DNA from: an uncultured Myxococcales bacterium
GTDB taxonomy: Bacteria > Myxococcota_A > UBA9042
Length of the DNA: 64,000 nt
Reading direction: 5' to 3'
Assembly (NCBI GenBank): GCA_903929795.1
Contig: CAIYWC010000097.1
Coordinates: 124,001-188,000, forward strand
The notes under the pieces were generated by a model. It worked only from the letters and a program-made list of their open reading frames with translations. It made no database searches and was not told where the DNA came from. The position numbers and the translations under genes are program-made. Below are positions 26,377-34,748 of this stretch, in pieces; the stretch's first letter is position 1, and every line of letters begins with the position of its first letter.

Positions 26377-29300
26377 TTGATGCGCGAGCTTTTGTCCAAA
26401 CGCGACCGTTCCACGCTGTTTCTGGATCCGGAATGGCCCGGCGGTCCGGTCGTGCTCAAGGTGCTGGACGATGAGTTCCCGCAGCTGGACCTGCTCGCGC
26501 GGTTTATCAACGAGCTGACGCTGACCCGCGATCTCCGCATCCGCGGCGTGCGGCGCGCGCTGGAGCGTACGCGTGTGGACAACCGCCACGCGTTGGTCCT
26601 GCAGCATTTCGAGGGCCAGAGCCTTGCGCAGATGCCGGTCGTGCACGATCGGTCGCAGCTTGTCGAGTTCCTGAGCGTCGCGGTGCAACTGGCTCATACT
26701 TTGGGGGAATTGCACGCGGCCGGCGTCCTGCACCGCGACATCAAGCCGTCGAATATCCTGGTGAACGCGCAGCTGGAGGCGTGCATCATCGATTTTGGCC
26801 TGGCGACGCGGCTCAACGTCAAGCTGGCGGAGACGGACACGACGCGCCTGGTGGGCACGATGGCCTACGTGTCGCCGGAGCAGACGGGGCGGATGAACCG
26901 CAGCGTGGACCACCGCTCGGACCTGTATTCGCTGGGCGCGGCGTTTTATGAAGTGCTGACCGGGCGGCCGCCGTTTGAGGCGCGCGACGCGCTGGAGCTG
27001 GTGCAGTGCCATCTGGCGATCAAGCCCAAGGCGCCGCTCGAGCTGAACCCCGCGATTCCCCTGCCGGTTTCGCAAATCGTCGAGAAGTTGCTGGAGAAAG
27101 ACCCGGAGGACCGCTACCGCTCTGCGTTTGGTCTGGAGGCGGACCTGCAGCACTGCCTGCGCGCGGCCCGCGACAGCGCGGACGATTTCCACCTGACGCT
27201 CGGCACCGAGGACGCGCCGCCGCGGTTTGCGGTGCCGGAGCGGCTCTACGGCCGTCAGGACGAGGTGCGCCAGCTCATCGGGCTGCTGGCGCCGCAGCAT
27301 GAGGGCGTCGTGCAGCTTGCGACGATTGCCGGCGGCTCGGGCGTGGGCAAGTCGTCGCTGGTCGGCGAGTTGCAGCGGCCGCTGGCGGCGTCGCGCGGCA
27401 CGTTGGCGCGCGGCAAATTCGACCAACTCGCGCGCGCGGTCCCGTACGCTGCCGTCACGTTGGCGATGACGTCCCTGCTCGATAACCTACTGACATCAGA
27501 CGAAAATCAGCTGGCGGTGTGGCAGGCGCGGCTCCGCGACGCCGTGGGCGACCTGGGCCGCGCGGTTCTGCCCGTCGTGCCCAATCTGGAGCTGCTCCTG
27601 GGGCCGCAGGGGCCGGTTCCGCCGCTCGATGGCGCTGCCGCGCAGAACCGGCTGCGATACTTATTGCGTAGGCTCATGCGCGCGGTCTGCACGCCCGACC
27701 ACCCGGTCGCGCTGTTCCTGGACGACGTGCAGTGGGCGGATCTCGCCTCACTGGACCTGCTGGAATCGCTGGTGACGGACCCGGATGTGCGCCACCTGAT
27801 CGTGGTTCTGGCTTGGCGCGTCGGCGAGGTGGGCCCCGCCCACCCAGTCAGCGAACTGCTGCGTGGGCTGGCGGAGCGCGGGCTCACGGCACGATCCATT
27901 GCATTGGGTCCGCTGGAGGTCGCGCACGTCGCAGAGCTGATCGCCGATGCCACGGCCGCGCCGCGCGCGGAGTGCCAGGCGCTTGCGCAGCTGTTGCACG
28001 AAAAGACGGGCGGTAACGCGTTTTTTGTCCACCAATTCCTCGAACATCTGGCCGAGCGCGGCCTGCTGCGCTGGGACGGCCGCAAGGGCGCGTGGCATTG
28101 GCAACTCCACGAGATTGCGGCGACCCAAGTGACCGACAACGTCGTGGAGCTGCTGACCGGCAAGCTGCTGGGCCTCGCGCCCGGCGCGCAGCGGACGGTC
28201 CAGGTGGCGGCATGCCTGGGGCACCGGTTTTCGCTGGCGACGCTTGCCGGTGTGGCGGATCGCCCGGTGGCGGATGTCGCCGCGGATCTGATGGCAGTGG
28301 TGCACGGCGGGCTGGTGTCGCCCGTCGGTGAGGCGTGGATGCAAGTGGGCGCGGCAACCGAGCTGGCGACTTCGGTGGACGCTGAGTTCGTGTTCGCGCA
28401 CGACCGCATCCAGGCGGCGGCGTATGGTCTGGCGACGCTGCAAGAGCGGCAGGCGCTGCACGCCCGCGTGGCCGCGCACCTGCTGGCCGATCCGCAGCCG
28501 AGCGACAGCCCGGATCGGATTTTCGAGATCGCCCGGCATTTTGCCGCCGCGCAGCCCGTTCAGCCGGGGTCAGCCGACGCGCTTGACCGCGCGCGCGCAC
28601 ACGACAAGGCGGCGCAACGGGCGCTGGTCGCCGGAGCATTTGCCGTCGCCTGCGAGCAGGTTGACCTGGGCGTGCAGCACCTGACGGAACAGACTTGGCA
28701 AACCGCCCACGCGCTGGCCCTGTCGCTGCACCAGACGTCCGTGCAGGTGGGCGCGCAGCTGATGGACCCGGATCGCACGGCGCGGGCCAGCGACGCCGTG
28801 CTGCAGCACGCGCAGTCCGCGTTGGACCGGTCGAAGGCGCGGGCTGCGATGGCGATGGTCGCGATGGCCCGCGAGGACATGGCGGGCGCGCTGGACATCG
28901 GCCTCGATGCGCTGGACGATCTGGGCGTGCGTTTCCCGCGGCGGCCGATCCCGCCGCACATCATCTGGTCGTTGCTGCGCGTGCGGCGGACCCTGCGCGG
29001 CCGCGTGGAGGAGCTGGCGGACCTGCCGCGCCTCGAGGACGCGCGGGTGCTGGCCGCGCTGGAGCTGATGGAGCGGCTGATGCCGTGCGCGTTCCGCTCA
29101 GGCTCCAACCTGTTTCCCCTGTTCGTGTTTGAGATGGTGCGGCTCTCCGCGCTGCACGGCAATTCCCGACATTCTGCCATGGGATTCGCAGCTTACGCGA
29201 TCGCCCAGTGCGCGGTCCTGGGCGACTACGACACCGGGTACCGTTTCGCACAGATGGCGAACGTCGTCGGCGAAAAGCACCGCAGCGTTGGAAACCTGTT

Positions 29301-31482
29301 TGTTTTTGAGAACTTCATCCGGCACTGGAAAGAGCCGTTGTCCGGCACAGTCGCGGGGCTGGCGCGCACGCACCGGGTCGGCCAGGAGCTGGGCGACATC
29401 TACCAGGCGACGTGGTCGGCGTGCTACCAGGGGCTATACCTGTTCACGACCGGCGCGCACCTCGGCCGGGTCCGCGAGGCGTACGACGCCTACACCGAGG
29501 AACTGCGCTGGGACGAAGGCTGCGACGGCATGCGCCGCATGGTCACGCAGATGATCGTCAACCTGACCGGTCACGTCGTGTCGCCGCACCGGCTGGACGG
29601 CGAGCACTACACGAGCGCGTGGGTCAAAAAGCGCTGGGCGGAGCGGCACGACAAGACGGAAATCGGCCACTACCACAACTTCAGCGTGATGCTGTGCGTG
29701 CTCTTTGACGAGATTCCCGAAGCGCTGGTCCACGCCGTGGAGGCGGAGAAATACGCCGACGGTCTGAACCCCATGTATTTTTGGCCGATGCTGCACTTCA
29801 ATAGCGCGCTGGCGCGGCTTCGGGCGCTGCGGCGCACGCCGGGCCAGCCGGGCCTCAAGCGCGCGGTGGCGCGGTCGCTGGCCAAGCTCAAACACTGGGC
29901 TGTGCAAAATCCGGTGAATTACGCGCATATGTGGCACGCGGTGGCGGCGGAACGCGCGGCGGTCGCGGGCGATTCGGCGGCGGCGCAGGGCCACTTTGAC
30001 GCGGCAATTCTGGCCGCGCGCAACAACGGCGCGCCGCTGCACCAGCTGGGTTTGATCCTGCACCTCGCCGGCGATTTCCTGGAATCGCGCGGGCAGGCGG
30101 TCCTGGCGCAAATGCTGACGCAGCAGGCTGTCCACGCGTGGTCGGAGTGGGGCGCAACGGCGCTGGTGCGGCGGCTGACTGCGGATCACCCGCATCTGGC
30201 GGCAAGTGAACGACCGGCCGCGGAGCGGATGCGCGCGAATTCGACGACCGGTATATCCACTGATGCTGGCTTGACGACGTTGGATTTTCAAGCCGTGATG
30301 AAGGCGTCGGCGGCGATCAGCGGCGAGATCGTCATGGAGCGGCTGACCGAGCGGCTGGTGCGCATCATGGCCCAGCACGCGGGCGCGCAGGCGGGGGCGC
30401 TGCTGCTGCGCCGCGATGGCGCGCTGCGGGTGGAGGTCGAGCTGGACCACAACACCGTGCGGGCGACGCCGGGGCTGTCGCCGGAGCGGTCGCACGTGGT
30501 GTGTGCGCCGATCGCCCAGTACGTCGCGCGGACGCTGGAGCCGCTGGTGCTGGCGGACGCGCTGGCGGATCCGCGCTTTCAAAGTGGCGCGCAGGTCAAA
30601 GAGCGGGGTGTGCGCAGCGTGCTGTGTGCGCCGATCGTGCGCCAGGGCCGGCTGGACGCCGTTGTGTATTTTGAGAACAACGTGACCGTTGGCGCCTTTA
30701 CGCCGGACCGGTTGGAAGTGCTGACGCTGCTGTCGACCCAAGCGGGAACCGCAATTGAAAACGCCGACTTGTACCGCACGCTGGAGGACAAGGTCCGCGA
30801 GCGGACCGCAGAATTGGAGCGACAGCGTGCGCAGCTGGCGGACGAAAAAGCCAAGAGTGAAGAGCTGTTGCTGAACATCCTGCCGGTGGAGACAGCGCGC
30901 GAGCTGAAGGCGACCGGCCGGACGCGCGCGCGGCGTTTTGAAGGCGTGACCGTGCTTTTTGCCGATATCGCGGGCTTCACGACGGCGGCGGCACAGATGA
31001 GCCCGGAGGAGCTTGTCGGCGAGCTGGACGAGTGTTTTCGCGCGTTTGACGAGATTTGCCACGCGCACGGCCTGGAGAAGATCAAGACGATCGGCGACGC
31101 CTACATGGCGGCGGGCGGTGTGCCGGAACCGACGCGCGGCTCGCCGACGCAGACGGTGCAGGCCGGGCTGGAGATGCAGCAGTTCATGGTGGCGCGGGCG
31201 CTCCGCGGGTCCCGTGCGCCGTTTCGCGTCCGCGTGGGCATCCACACCGGGCCAGTCGTGGCGGGCGTGGTCGGCAGCCGCAAATTCGCCTGGGACATCT
31301 GGGGCGACACCGTCAACACGGCCGCGCGCATGGAGCAGGCTGGCGAGATCGACCGCGTCAACGTCTCCGCGACGACTTGGGGGCTGATCGCCGAGCGCTT
31401 CAGCGGCACGCCGCGCGGCGCGATTTTTGCCAAGAATCTCGGTGAATTGGAGATGTTTTTTGTCGACGCCGCTGTGGACTGA
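26377..31482 (+). CDS. Protein kinase-like / AAA ATPase / GAF / adenylate cyclase fusion
   Basis: A 1701-residue cytoplasmic signalling protein. Residues 1-270 form a Ser/Thr kinase fold with LHRDIKPSN (about 118-126), DFG (139-141) and SPEQ in the activation segment. The Gly-rich loop is not obvious. A predicted ATPase follows, with GGSGVGKSS (about 319) and FLDDVQWAD, then a long helical TPR-like region. A GAF domain lies near 1315-1465, then a coiled coil and a class III cyclase domain. The cyclase has metal aspartates in FADIAGF (D1530) and GDAYM (D1574). The adenine-specifying pair K1570/D1640 (KTIGD, DIWGD) favours cAMP. GGGAGG lies 9 bases before TTG 26377; ATG 26380 is the alternative. 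Confidence 0.88.
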   Translation: MMRELLSKRDRSTLFLDPEWPGGPVVLKVLDDEFPQLDLLARFINELTLTRDLRIRGVRRALERTRVDNRHALVLQHFEGQSLAQMPVVHDRSQLVEFLSVAVQLAHTLGELHAAGVLHRDIKPSNILVNAQLEACIIDFGLATRLNVKLAETDTTRLVGTMAYVSPEQTGRMNRSVDHRSDLYSLGAAFYEVLTGRPPFEARDALELVQCHLAIKPKAPLELNPAIPLPVSQIVEKLLEKDPEDRYRSAFGLEADLQHCLRAARDSADDFHLTLGTEDAPPRFAVPERLYGRQDEVRQLIGLLAPQHEGVVQLATIAGGSGVGKSSLVGELQRPLAASRGTLARGKFDQLARAVPYAAVTLAMTSLLDNLLTSDENQLAVWQARLRDAVGDLGRAVLPVVPNLELLLGPQGPVPPLDGAAAQNRLRYLLRRLMRAVCTPDHPVALFLDDVQWADLASLDLLESLVTDPDVRHLIVVLAWRVGEVGPAHPVSELLRGLAERGLTARSIALGPLEVAHVAELIADATAAPRAECQALAQLLHEKTGGNAFFVHQFLEHLAERGLLRWDGRKGAWHWQLHEIAATQVTDNVVELLTGKLLGLAPGAQRTVQVAACLGHRFSLATLAGVADRPVADVAADLMAVVHGGLVSPVGEAWMQVGAATELATSVDAEFVFAHDRIQAAAYGLATLQERQALHARVAAHLLADPQPSDSPDRIFEIARHFAAAQPVQPGSADALDRARAHDKAAQRALVAGAFAVACEQVDLGVQHLTEQTWQTAHALALSLHQTSVQVGAQLMDPDRTARASDAVLQHAQSALDRSKARAAMAMVAMAREDMAGALDIGLDALDDLGVRFPRRPIPPHIIWSLLRVRRTLRGRVEELADLPRLEDARVLAALELMERLMPCAFRSGSNLFPLFVFEMVRLSALHGNSRHSAMGFAAYAIAQCAVLGDYDTGYRFAQMANVVGEKHRSVGNLFVFENFIRHWKEPLSGTVAGLARTHRVGQELGDIYQATWSACYQGLYLFTTGAHLGRVREAYDAYTEELRWDEGCDGMRRMVTQMIVNLTGHVVSPHRLDGEHYTSAWVKKRWAERHDKTEIGHYHNFSVMLCVLFDEIPEALVHAVEAEKYADGLNPMYFWPMLHFNSALARLRALRRTPGQPGLKRAVARSLAKLKHWAVQNPVNYAHMWHAVAAERAAVAGDSAAAQGHFDAAILAARNNGAPLHQLGLILHLAGDFLESRGQAVLAQMLTQQAVHAWSEWGATALVRRLTADHPHLAASERPAAERMRANSTTGISTDAGLTTLDFQAVMKASAAISGEIVMERLTERLVRIMAQHAGAQAGALLLRRDGALRVEVELDHNTVRATPGLSPERSHVVCAPIAQYVARTLEPLVLADALADPRFQSGAQVKERGVRSVLCAPIVRQGRLDAVVYFENNVTVGAFTPDRLEVLTLLSTQAGTAIENADLYRTLEDKVRERTAELERQRAQLADEKAKSEELLLNILPVETARELKATGRTRARRFEGVTVLFADIAGFTTAAAQMSPEELVGELDECFRAFDEICHAHGLEKIKTIGDAYMAAGGVPEPTRGSPTQTVQAGLEMQQFMVARALRGSRAPFRVRVGIHTGPVVAGVVGSRKFAWDIWGDTVNTAARMEQAGEIDRVNVSATTWGLIAERFSGTPRGAIFAKNLGELEMFFVDAAVD

Positions 31483-31485
31483 CGG

Positions 31486-31929
31486 CTACGAAGCCGCGGT
31501 GCGCGTCGAACTCGAGACGGTTTGCGCTTGGTGAATGGTGACCGTGCCGTCCGCGGCGACGCTGACGGCGAAGTGCGGCAGCGTCGATTGCGCCGGGCCG
31601 CCGGTCGGGTTGCCGAACTTGTCAAAAGTGCTGTGGTGGCACGCGCAGAGCATGCCGTCGGCCGCGATTTGACCGCTGGTGCGCATGTCGCAGCCCGCGT
31701 GGGTGCAGAGCGTGCTCATGGCGTAGAGGCCGGACGCGTCGCGGGCGATGACGACGGGATCGGAGCCGGGCGTGCCTTTGAGCGTGCCGACGGGGAGAGC
31801 GCTGATGTTGCCGGCGTTGACGTCGTTGCCGGGCTGGCCGGACGCGCATCCGGCGGCGGCGAGCAGCGGCGTGGCGGCGCCGGACAGGGCCATGATGCGG
31901 ACAAACGCGCGGCGGGTCGTGTGGGTCAC
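31486..31929 (-). CDS. Rieske [2Fe-2S] protein, Tat-exported
   Basis: A 147-residue Rieske iron-sulfur protein. Both cluster-binding boxes are present, CTHAGC and CACHHS, including the two extra cysteines that form the stabilising disulfide in high-potential Rieske proteins. The N-terminus has a twin-arginine motif TRRAFV, then a hydrophobic stretch ending LLAAAGC, which can also be read as a lipobox. The GTG start at 31929 has GAGG 8 bases upstream. No cytochrome b gene is adjacent, so it is a solitary electron carrier. Its stop is 3 bases from the end of the convergent cyclase fusion gene. Confidence 0.88.
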   Translation of the reverse strand: MTHTTRRAFVRIMALSGAATPLLAAAGCASGQPGNDVNAGNISALPVGTLKGTPGSDPVVIARDASGLYAMSTLCTHAGCDMRTSGQIAADGMLCACHHSTFDKFGNPTGGPAQSTLPHFAVSVAADGTVTIHQAQTVSSSTRTAAS

Positions 31930-32044
31930 AGTGGATTCCTCGCAGTCAACGGGCGCATTGCGCGCCAGCCACACCGTACGGGCGACGAAGCGGGAAGCAA
32001 AAGCTCCACACATTTGCCAACAATTTGCCTCCGACCGGTCGGCG

Positions 32045-33070
32045 TCACTGTGGCCGGTACGTCACGACGATCGAGCTGCCCGGTGCGGGCGGGTGATTGA
32101 ACGTCAGGCGATTGCCCGAGAGCGTCCACGCGAGCGTCGAATCCGGCGGCATGACAGCCACTTGCAGCGTCGCCGGGTCGGGATAGGCGCTGAGGATGGC
32201 CACCTTGATGCCCTCGCGCACCGTCTTGCCGATGCTGGCGAGCGCGGCGCCATAGTCCGCGTCACAAATGCTGCCCAATACGCCGCCCGTCAGCTGTACG
32301 AACGCCGCGTGCGTGTTGCCGTAGTGCGCGCCGACCAGCGTTTGGGCGTCGAAACACGCGGCGTCGCCGGGCTTGACGATGATGGCAAAGCCGACCAGCG
32401 ACTTGTCGGTGCCAAACGCCGCGGCGAACGCGTCCACGACTTCCTGCGGCTGCGTCGCGCCGGGGCCGCCAACGCTCGCCTCGTCCTCGTCGGACAAGAT
32501 GATGACGGCCAACTCCGCACCCGGACGGAAGAATCCGGCGTTGACGTCATCGCGCTTTTGGATCGCCTCGATCGTCGCCCGCAGCGGCCGCTCGTCGGTC
32601 GACGGGCAGTCCTCCTGGCAGTCCAGCGTTTCCTGGCGCACAATCGTATCGTTGAAAGCCGTTTGATAATTCGCGACCGTTTTGCTCAGGACCCGCGTCG
32701 TGGTCCCGGCAAACGGCAGCAGCGCACCTTTCAAGCCATACGTGCCGTCCGAAGTATCCGTTGTAGTAATGCCGATTTGCCAGTCAATCTTGCCCAAGCT
32801 GCCCAGAAAACTGTCCAGCCGTGCCCCGAGCTTTTCTTGTTTGTTGCGCATCGAATCCGAGTTGTCGTCGATGAACAGCACGTCGACCGCGGCGCGTGTC
32901 TCCAGCTCATCAAACAAGTACGTGTCGCGAAACGTGCCGTCGGCCAAGCGTTCGCTCAACGACGCATTGCTCTGCGCCTGCTGGATGTTGGGCGCAGTCG
33001 TCACGTCGCTGCACGCAGCCAACGCCAGCGCGATGAGTGGCATCCGATGCGAGAAAACAGGACGCGCCAT
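32045..33070 (-). CDS. vWA-like domain lipoprotein
   Basis: A 341-residue lipoprotein with lipobox LALAAC. The mature part opens with VDVLFIDDNSDSMRNKQ, which keeps the DxSxS metal-ion-dependent adhesion site of von Willebrand factor A domains. The following strand-helix pattern (IGITTTDTSDG, LAVIILSDEDEAS) also fits. A Cys pair (DCQEDCP) and two further Cys suggest disulfides. The last ~60 residues form a separate beta module ending IVVTYRPQ. Such proteins are numerous in myxobacteria-like genomes; adhesion or surface sensing is plausible. GGAGGAG precedes the ATG at 33070. Confidence 0.8.
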   Translation of the reverse strand: MARPVFSHRMPLIALALAACSDVTTAPNIQQAQSNASLSERLADGTFRDTYLFDELETRAAVDVLFIDDNSDSMRNKQEKLGARLDSFLGSLGKIDWQIGITTTDTSDGTYGLKGALLPFAGTTTRVLSKTVANYQTAFNDTIVRQETLDCQEDCPSTDERPLRATIEAIQKRDDVNAGFFRPGAELAVIILSDEDEASVGGPGATQPQEVVDAFAAAFGTDKSLVGFAIIVKPGDAACFDAQTLVGAHYGNTHAAFVQLTGGVLGSICDADYGAALASIGKTVREGIKVAILSAYPDPATLQVAVMPPDSTLAWTLSGNRLTFNHPPAPGSSIVVTYRPQ

Positions 33071-33191
33071 GGCCGGCTCCTCCGCAGCTTTAGCGATTCT
33101 GCGCCTTTGCGACGTCACCGCAAGCGGTATCGAAGCTTGGTGGCCAAACCGGGGCAATAGGTTGATCCGGGGCGTGAAATCGTCGGGCCAG

Positions 33192-34691
33192 CTATCGCTC
33201 GACGCCTTTTACCACCAGGTCCATGCCGATGACGCCGAGCTCACTGACTTCCGACTGCAGATCTGCGGCCACCAGGCTGTGTTCCTCCAGCCAGCGCGAC
33301 GGCAGTGACACGACGACCTTGCGGCCTTCCGCTTGCAGCGCCACGTGCGGCAGCGGCAGTGGGCTTCGCGCGCGGTGGAGCAGCACGGCAAGGCGCAGCA
33401 GGACCGCCAGCCGCAGCGCGAATTCTGACCGAAGCGGCGGCGTGTCGCGAAACAGCGTCGCCAGCTTGCGCCGGTGCACGCGGATCAGGCTTGCCAGCAG
33501 CATCTGGTCGTCGCGCGAGAAGCCCGGCATGTCCGAATTCGCCACCAAATACGCGCCGTGTTTGTGATAGCCGCTGTGGGCGATCGTCTGGCCGACTTCG
33601 TGCAGCCGCGCCGCCCAGCCCAGCAGCTGCCGCGCCAGCGGTTCGTCCGAGACCCACGCCGCGCCGACTTGCCGCAGCAAGTGCAGCGCCGTCCGCTCCA
33701 CGCGCGCCGCCTGCTCCGCGTCCGCGTGCCACCGTTCCGCCAGCGCCATCACCGTGCGATCGCGCAAATCCTCATGGCGGATACGGCCCAGCAGGTCGTA
33801 CAGCACGCCTTCGCGCAGCGCGCCCGACGCCGCCTCCATCTTGCGGATGCCAAAAGTCTCGAACAGCGCCGTCAGGATCGCCACGCCCGCCGGGAACACG
33901 GGCACGCGATCGGGCCGCAGCGACGGCAGGTCGATCTTTTGGATCTTGCCGAATTTGATCAGCTCCTCGCGCAGCTTGGCCAGCCCGCGCGCCGTGATCC
34001 CGCGCTTGCTCCAGCCCATCGCGCGCAGCACGCCCTCGATCGCCTCCACCGTGCCGGACGAGCCCACCGCCTGGTCCCAGCCCATGTTGCGGTAGCGCCG
34101 CGCCATGTGCTGCAGCTCCAAGCCCGCTGCGGTCTCCGCCGCGCGGAAATTGCCGGCCTTGAGGTCGCCGTCGCTGAAGAACTCGGTCGTCCACGTGACG
34201 CAGCCGATCTCTGCGCTCTCGGTTTCCAGCGGCTCGAACCGCTCGCCGAGGATGATTTCTGTGCTGCCGCCGCCGATGTCCACGACCAGGCGCCGGCCGT
34301 CCGGCACTTCCAGGCTGTGCGCGACGCCCAGGTAGATGAGCCGCGCCTCTTCGCGGCCGCTCAGCACCTCGATCGGCACGCCGAGCGCGTCTTTTGCCGC
34401 GGCCATGAATTCGTCAGCGTTGCGCGCGCGGCGCAGCGTTGCGGTGCCGACGACTCGCAGCGACTCGCGTGGAACTTCTCGAATCCGTTGGCCAAACTGC
34501 GTCAGTGTGCCCAGCGCGCGGTGCATCAGCACCGGGTCGAGCCGTCGATCGTGGTCCAGACCAGCCGCCAGCCGCGTCGTCTCGCGCATCCGATCCACGA
34601 CGACGATTTGCCCCTGCAGCACGCGCGCCACGACGAGGTGAAAGCTGTTGGAGCCCAGATCAACGGCGGCAATGAGGGCGGGGTCGGCCAT
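33192..34691 (-). CDS. ppx: Ppx/GppA exopolyphosphatase
   Basis: A 499-residue Ppx/GppA phosphatase, full length. It releases phosphate from polyphosphate ends and, in some members, converts pppGpp to ppGpp. The ASKHA-fold motifs are AVDLGSNSFHLVVA at the N-terminus, VVDIGGGSTEIILG near residue 140 and GSSGTVEA. The C-terminal third is the helical HD-like region, with LHEVGQTIAHSGYHKHGAYL. It lies 57 bases after ppk, and their cotranscription pairs synthesis with breakdown. GAGG precedes the ATG at 34691. Confidence 0.93.
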   Translation of the reverse strand: MADPALIAAVDLGSNSFHLVVARVLQGQIVVVDRMRETTRLAAGLDHDRRLDPVLMHRALGTLTQFGQRIREVPRESLRVVGTATLRRARNADEFMAAAKDALGVPIEVLSGREEARLIYLGVAHSLEVPDGRRLVVDIGGGSTEIILGERFEPLETESAEIGCVTWTTEFFSDGDLKAGNFRAAETAAGLELQHMARRYRNMGWDQAVGSSGTVEAIEGVLRAMGWSKRGITARGLAKLREELIKFGKIQKIDLPSLRPDRVPVFPAGVAILTALFETFGIRKMEAASGALREGVLYDLLGRIRHEDLRDRTVMALAERWHADAEQAARVERTALHLLRQVGAAWVSDEPLARQLLGWAARLHEVGQTIAHSGYHKHGAYLVANSDMPGFSRDDQMLLASLIRVHRRKLATLFRDTPPLRSEFALRLAVLLRLAVLLHRARSPLPLPHVALQAEGRKVVVSLPSRWLEEHSLVAADLQSEVSELGVIGMDLVVKGVER

Positions 34692-34748
34692 GGTGCCTCG
34701 AGCCGGATGCGCGGCGCGGGCCGAGAGTGGCGCTGCGGACGGGAATGG

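Noticed and set aside
31486-31929. The Rieske protein as part of a cytochrome bc1 complex
   Set aside because: No cytochrome b or c1 gene is adjacent, so it is better described as a solitary Rieske protein.
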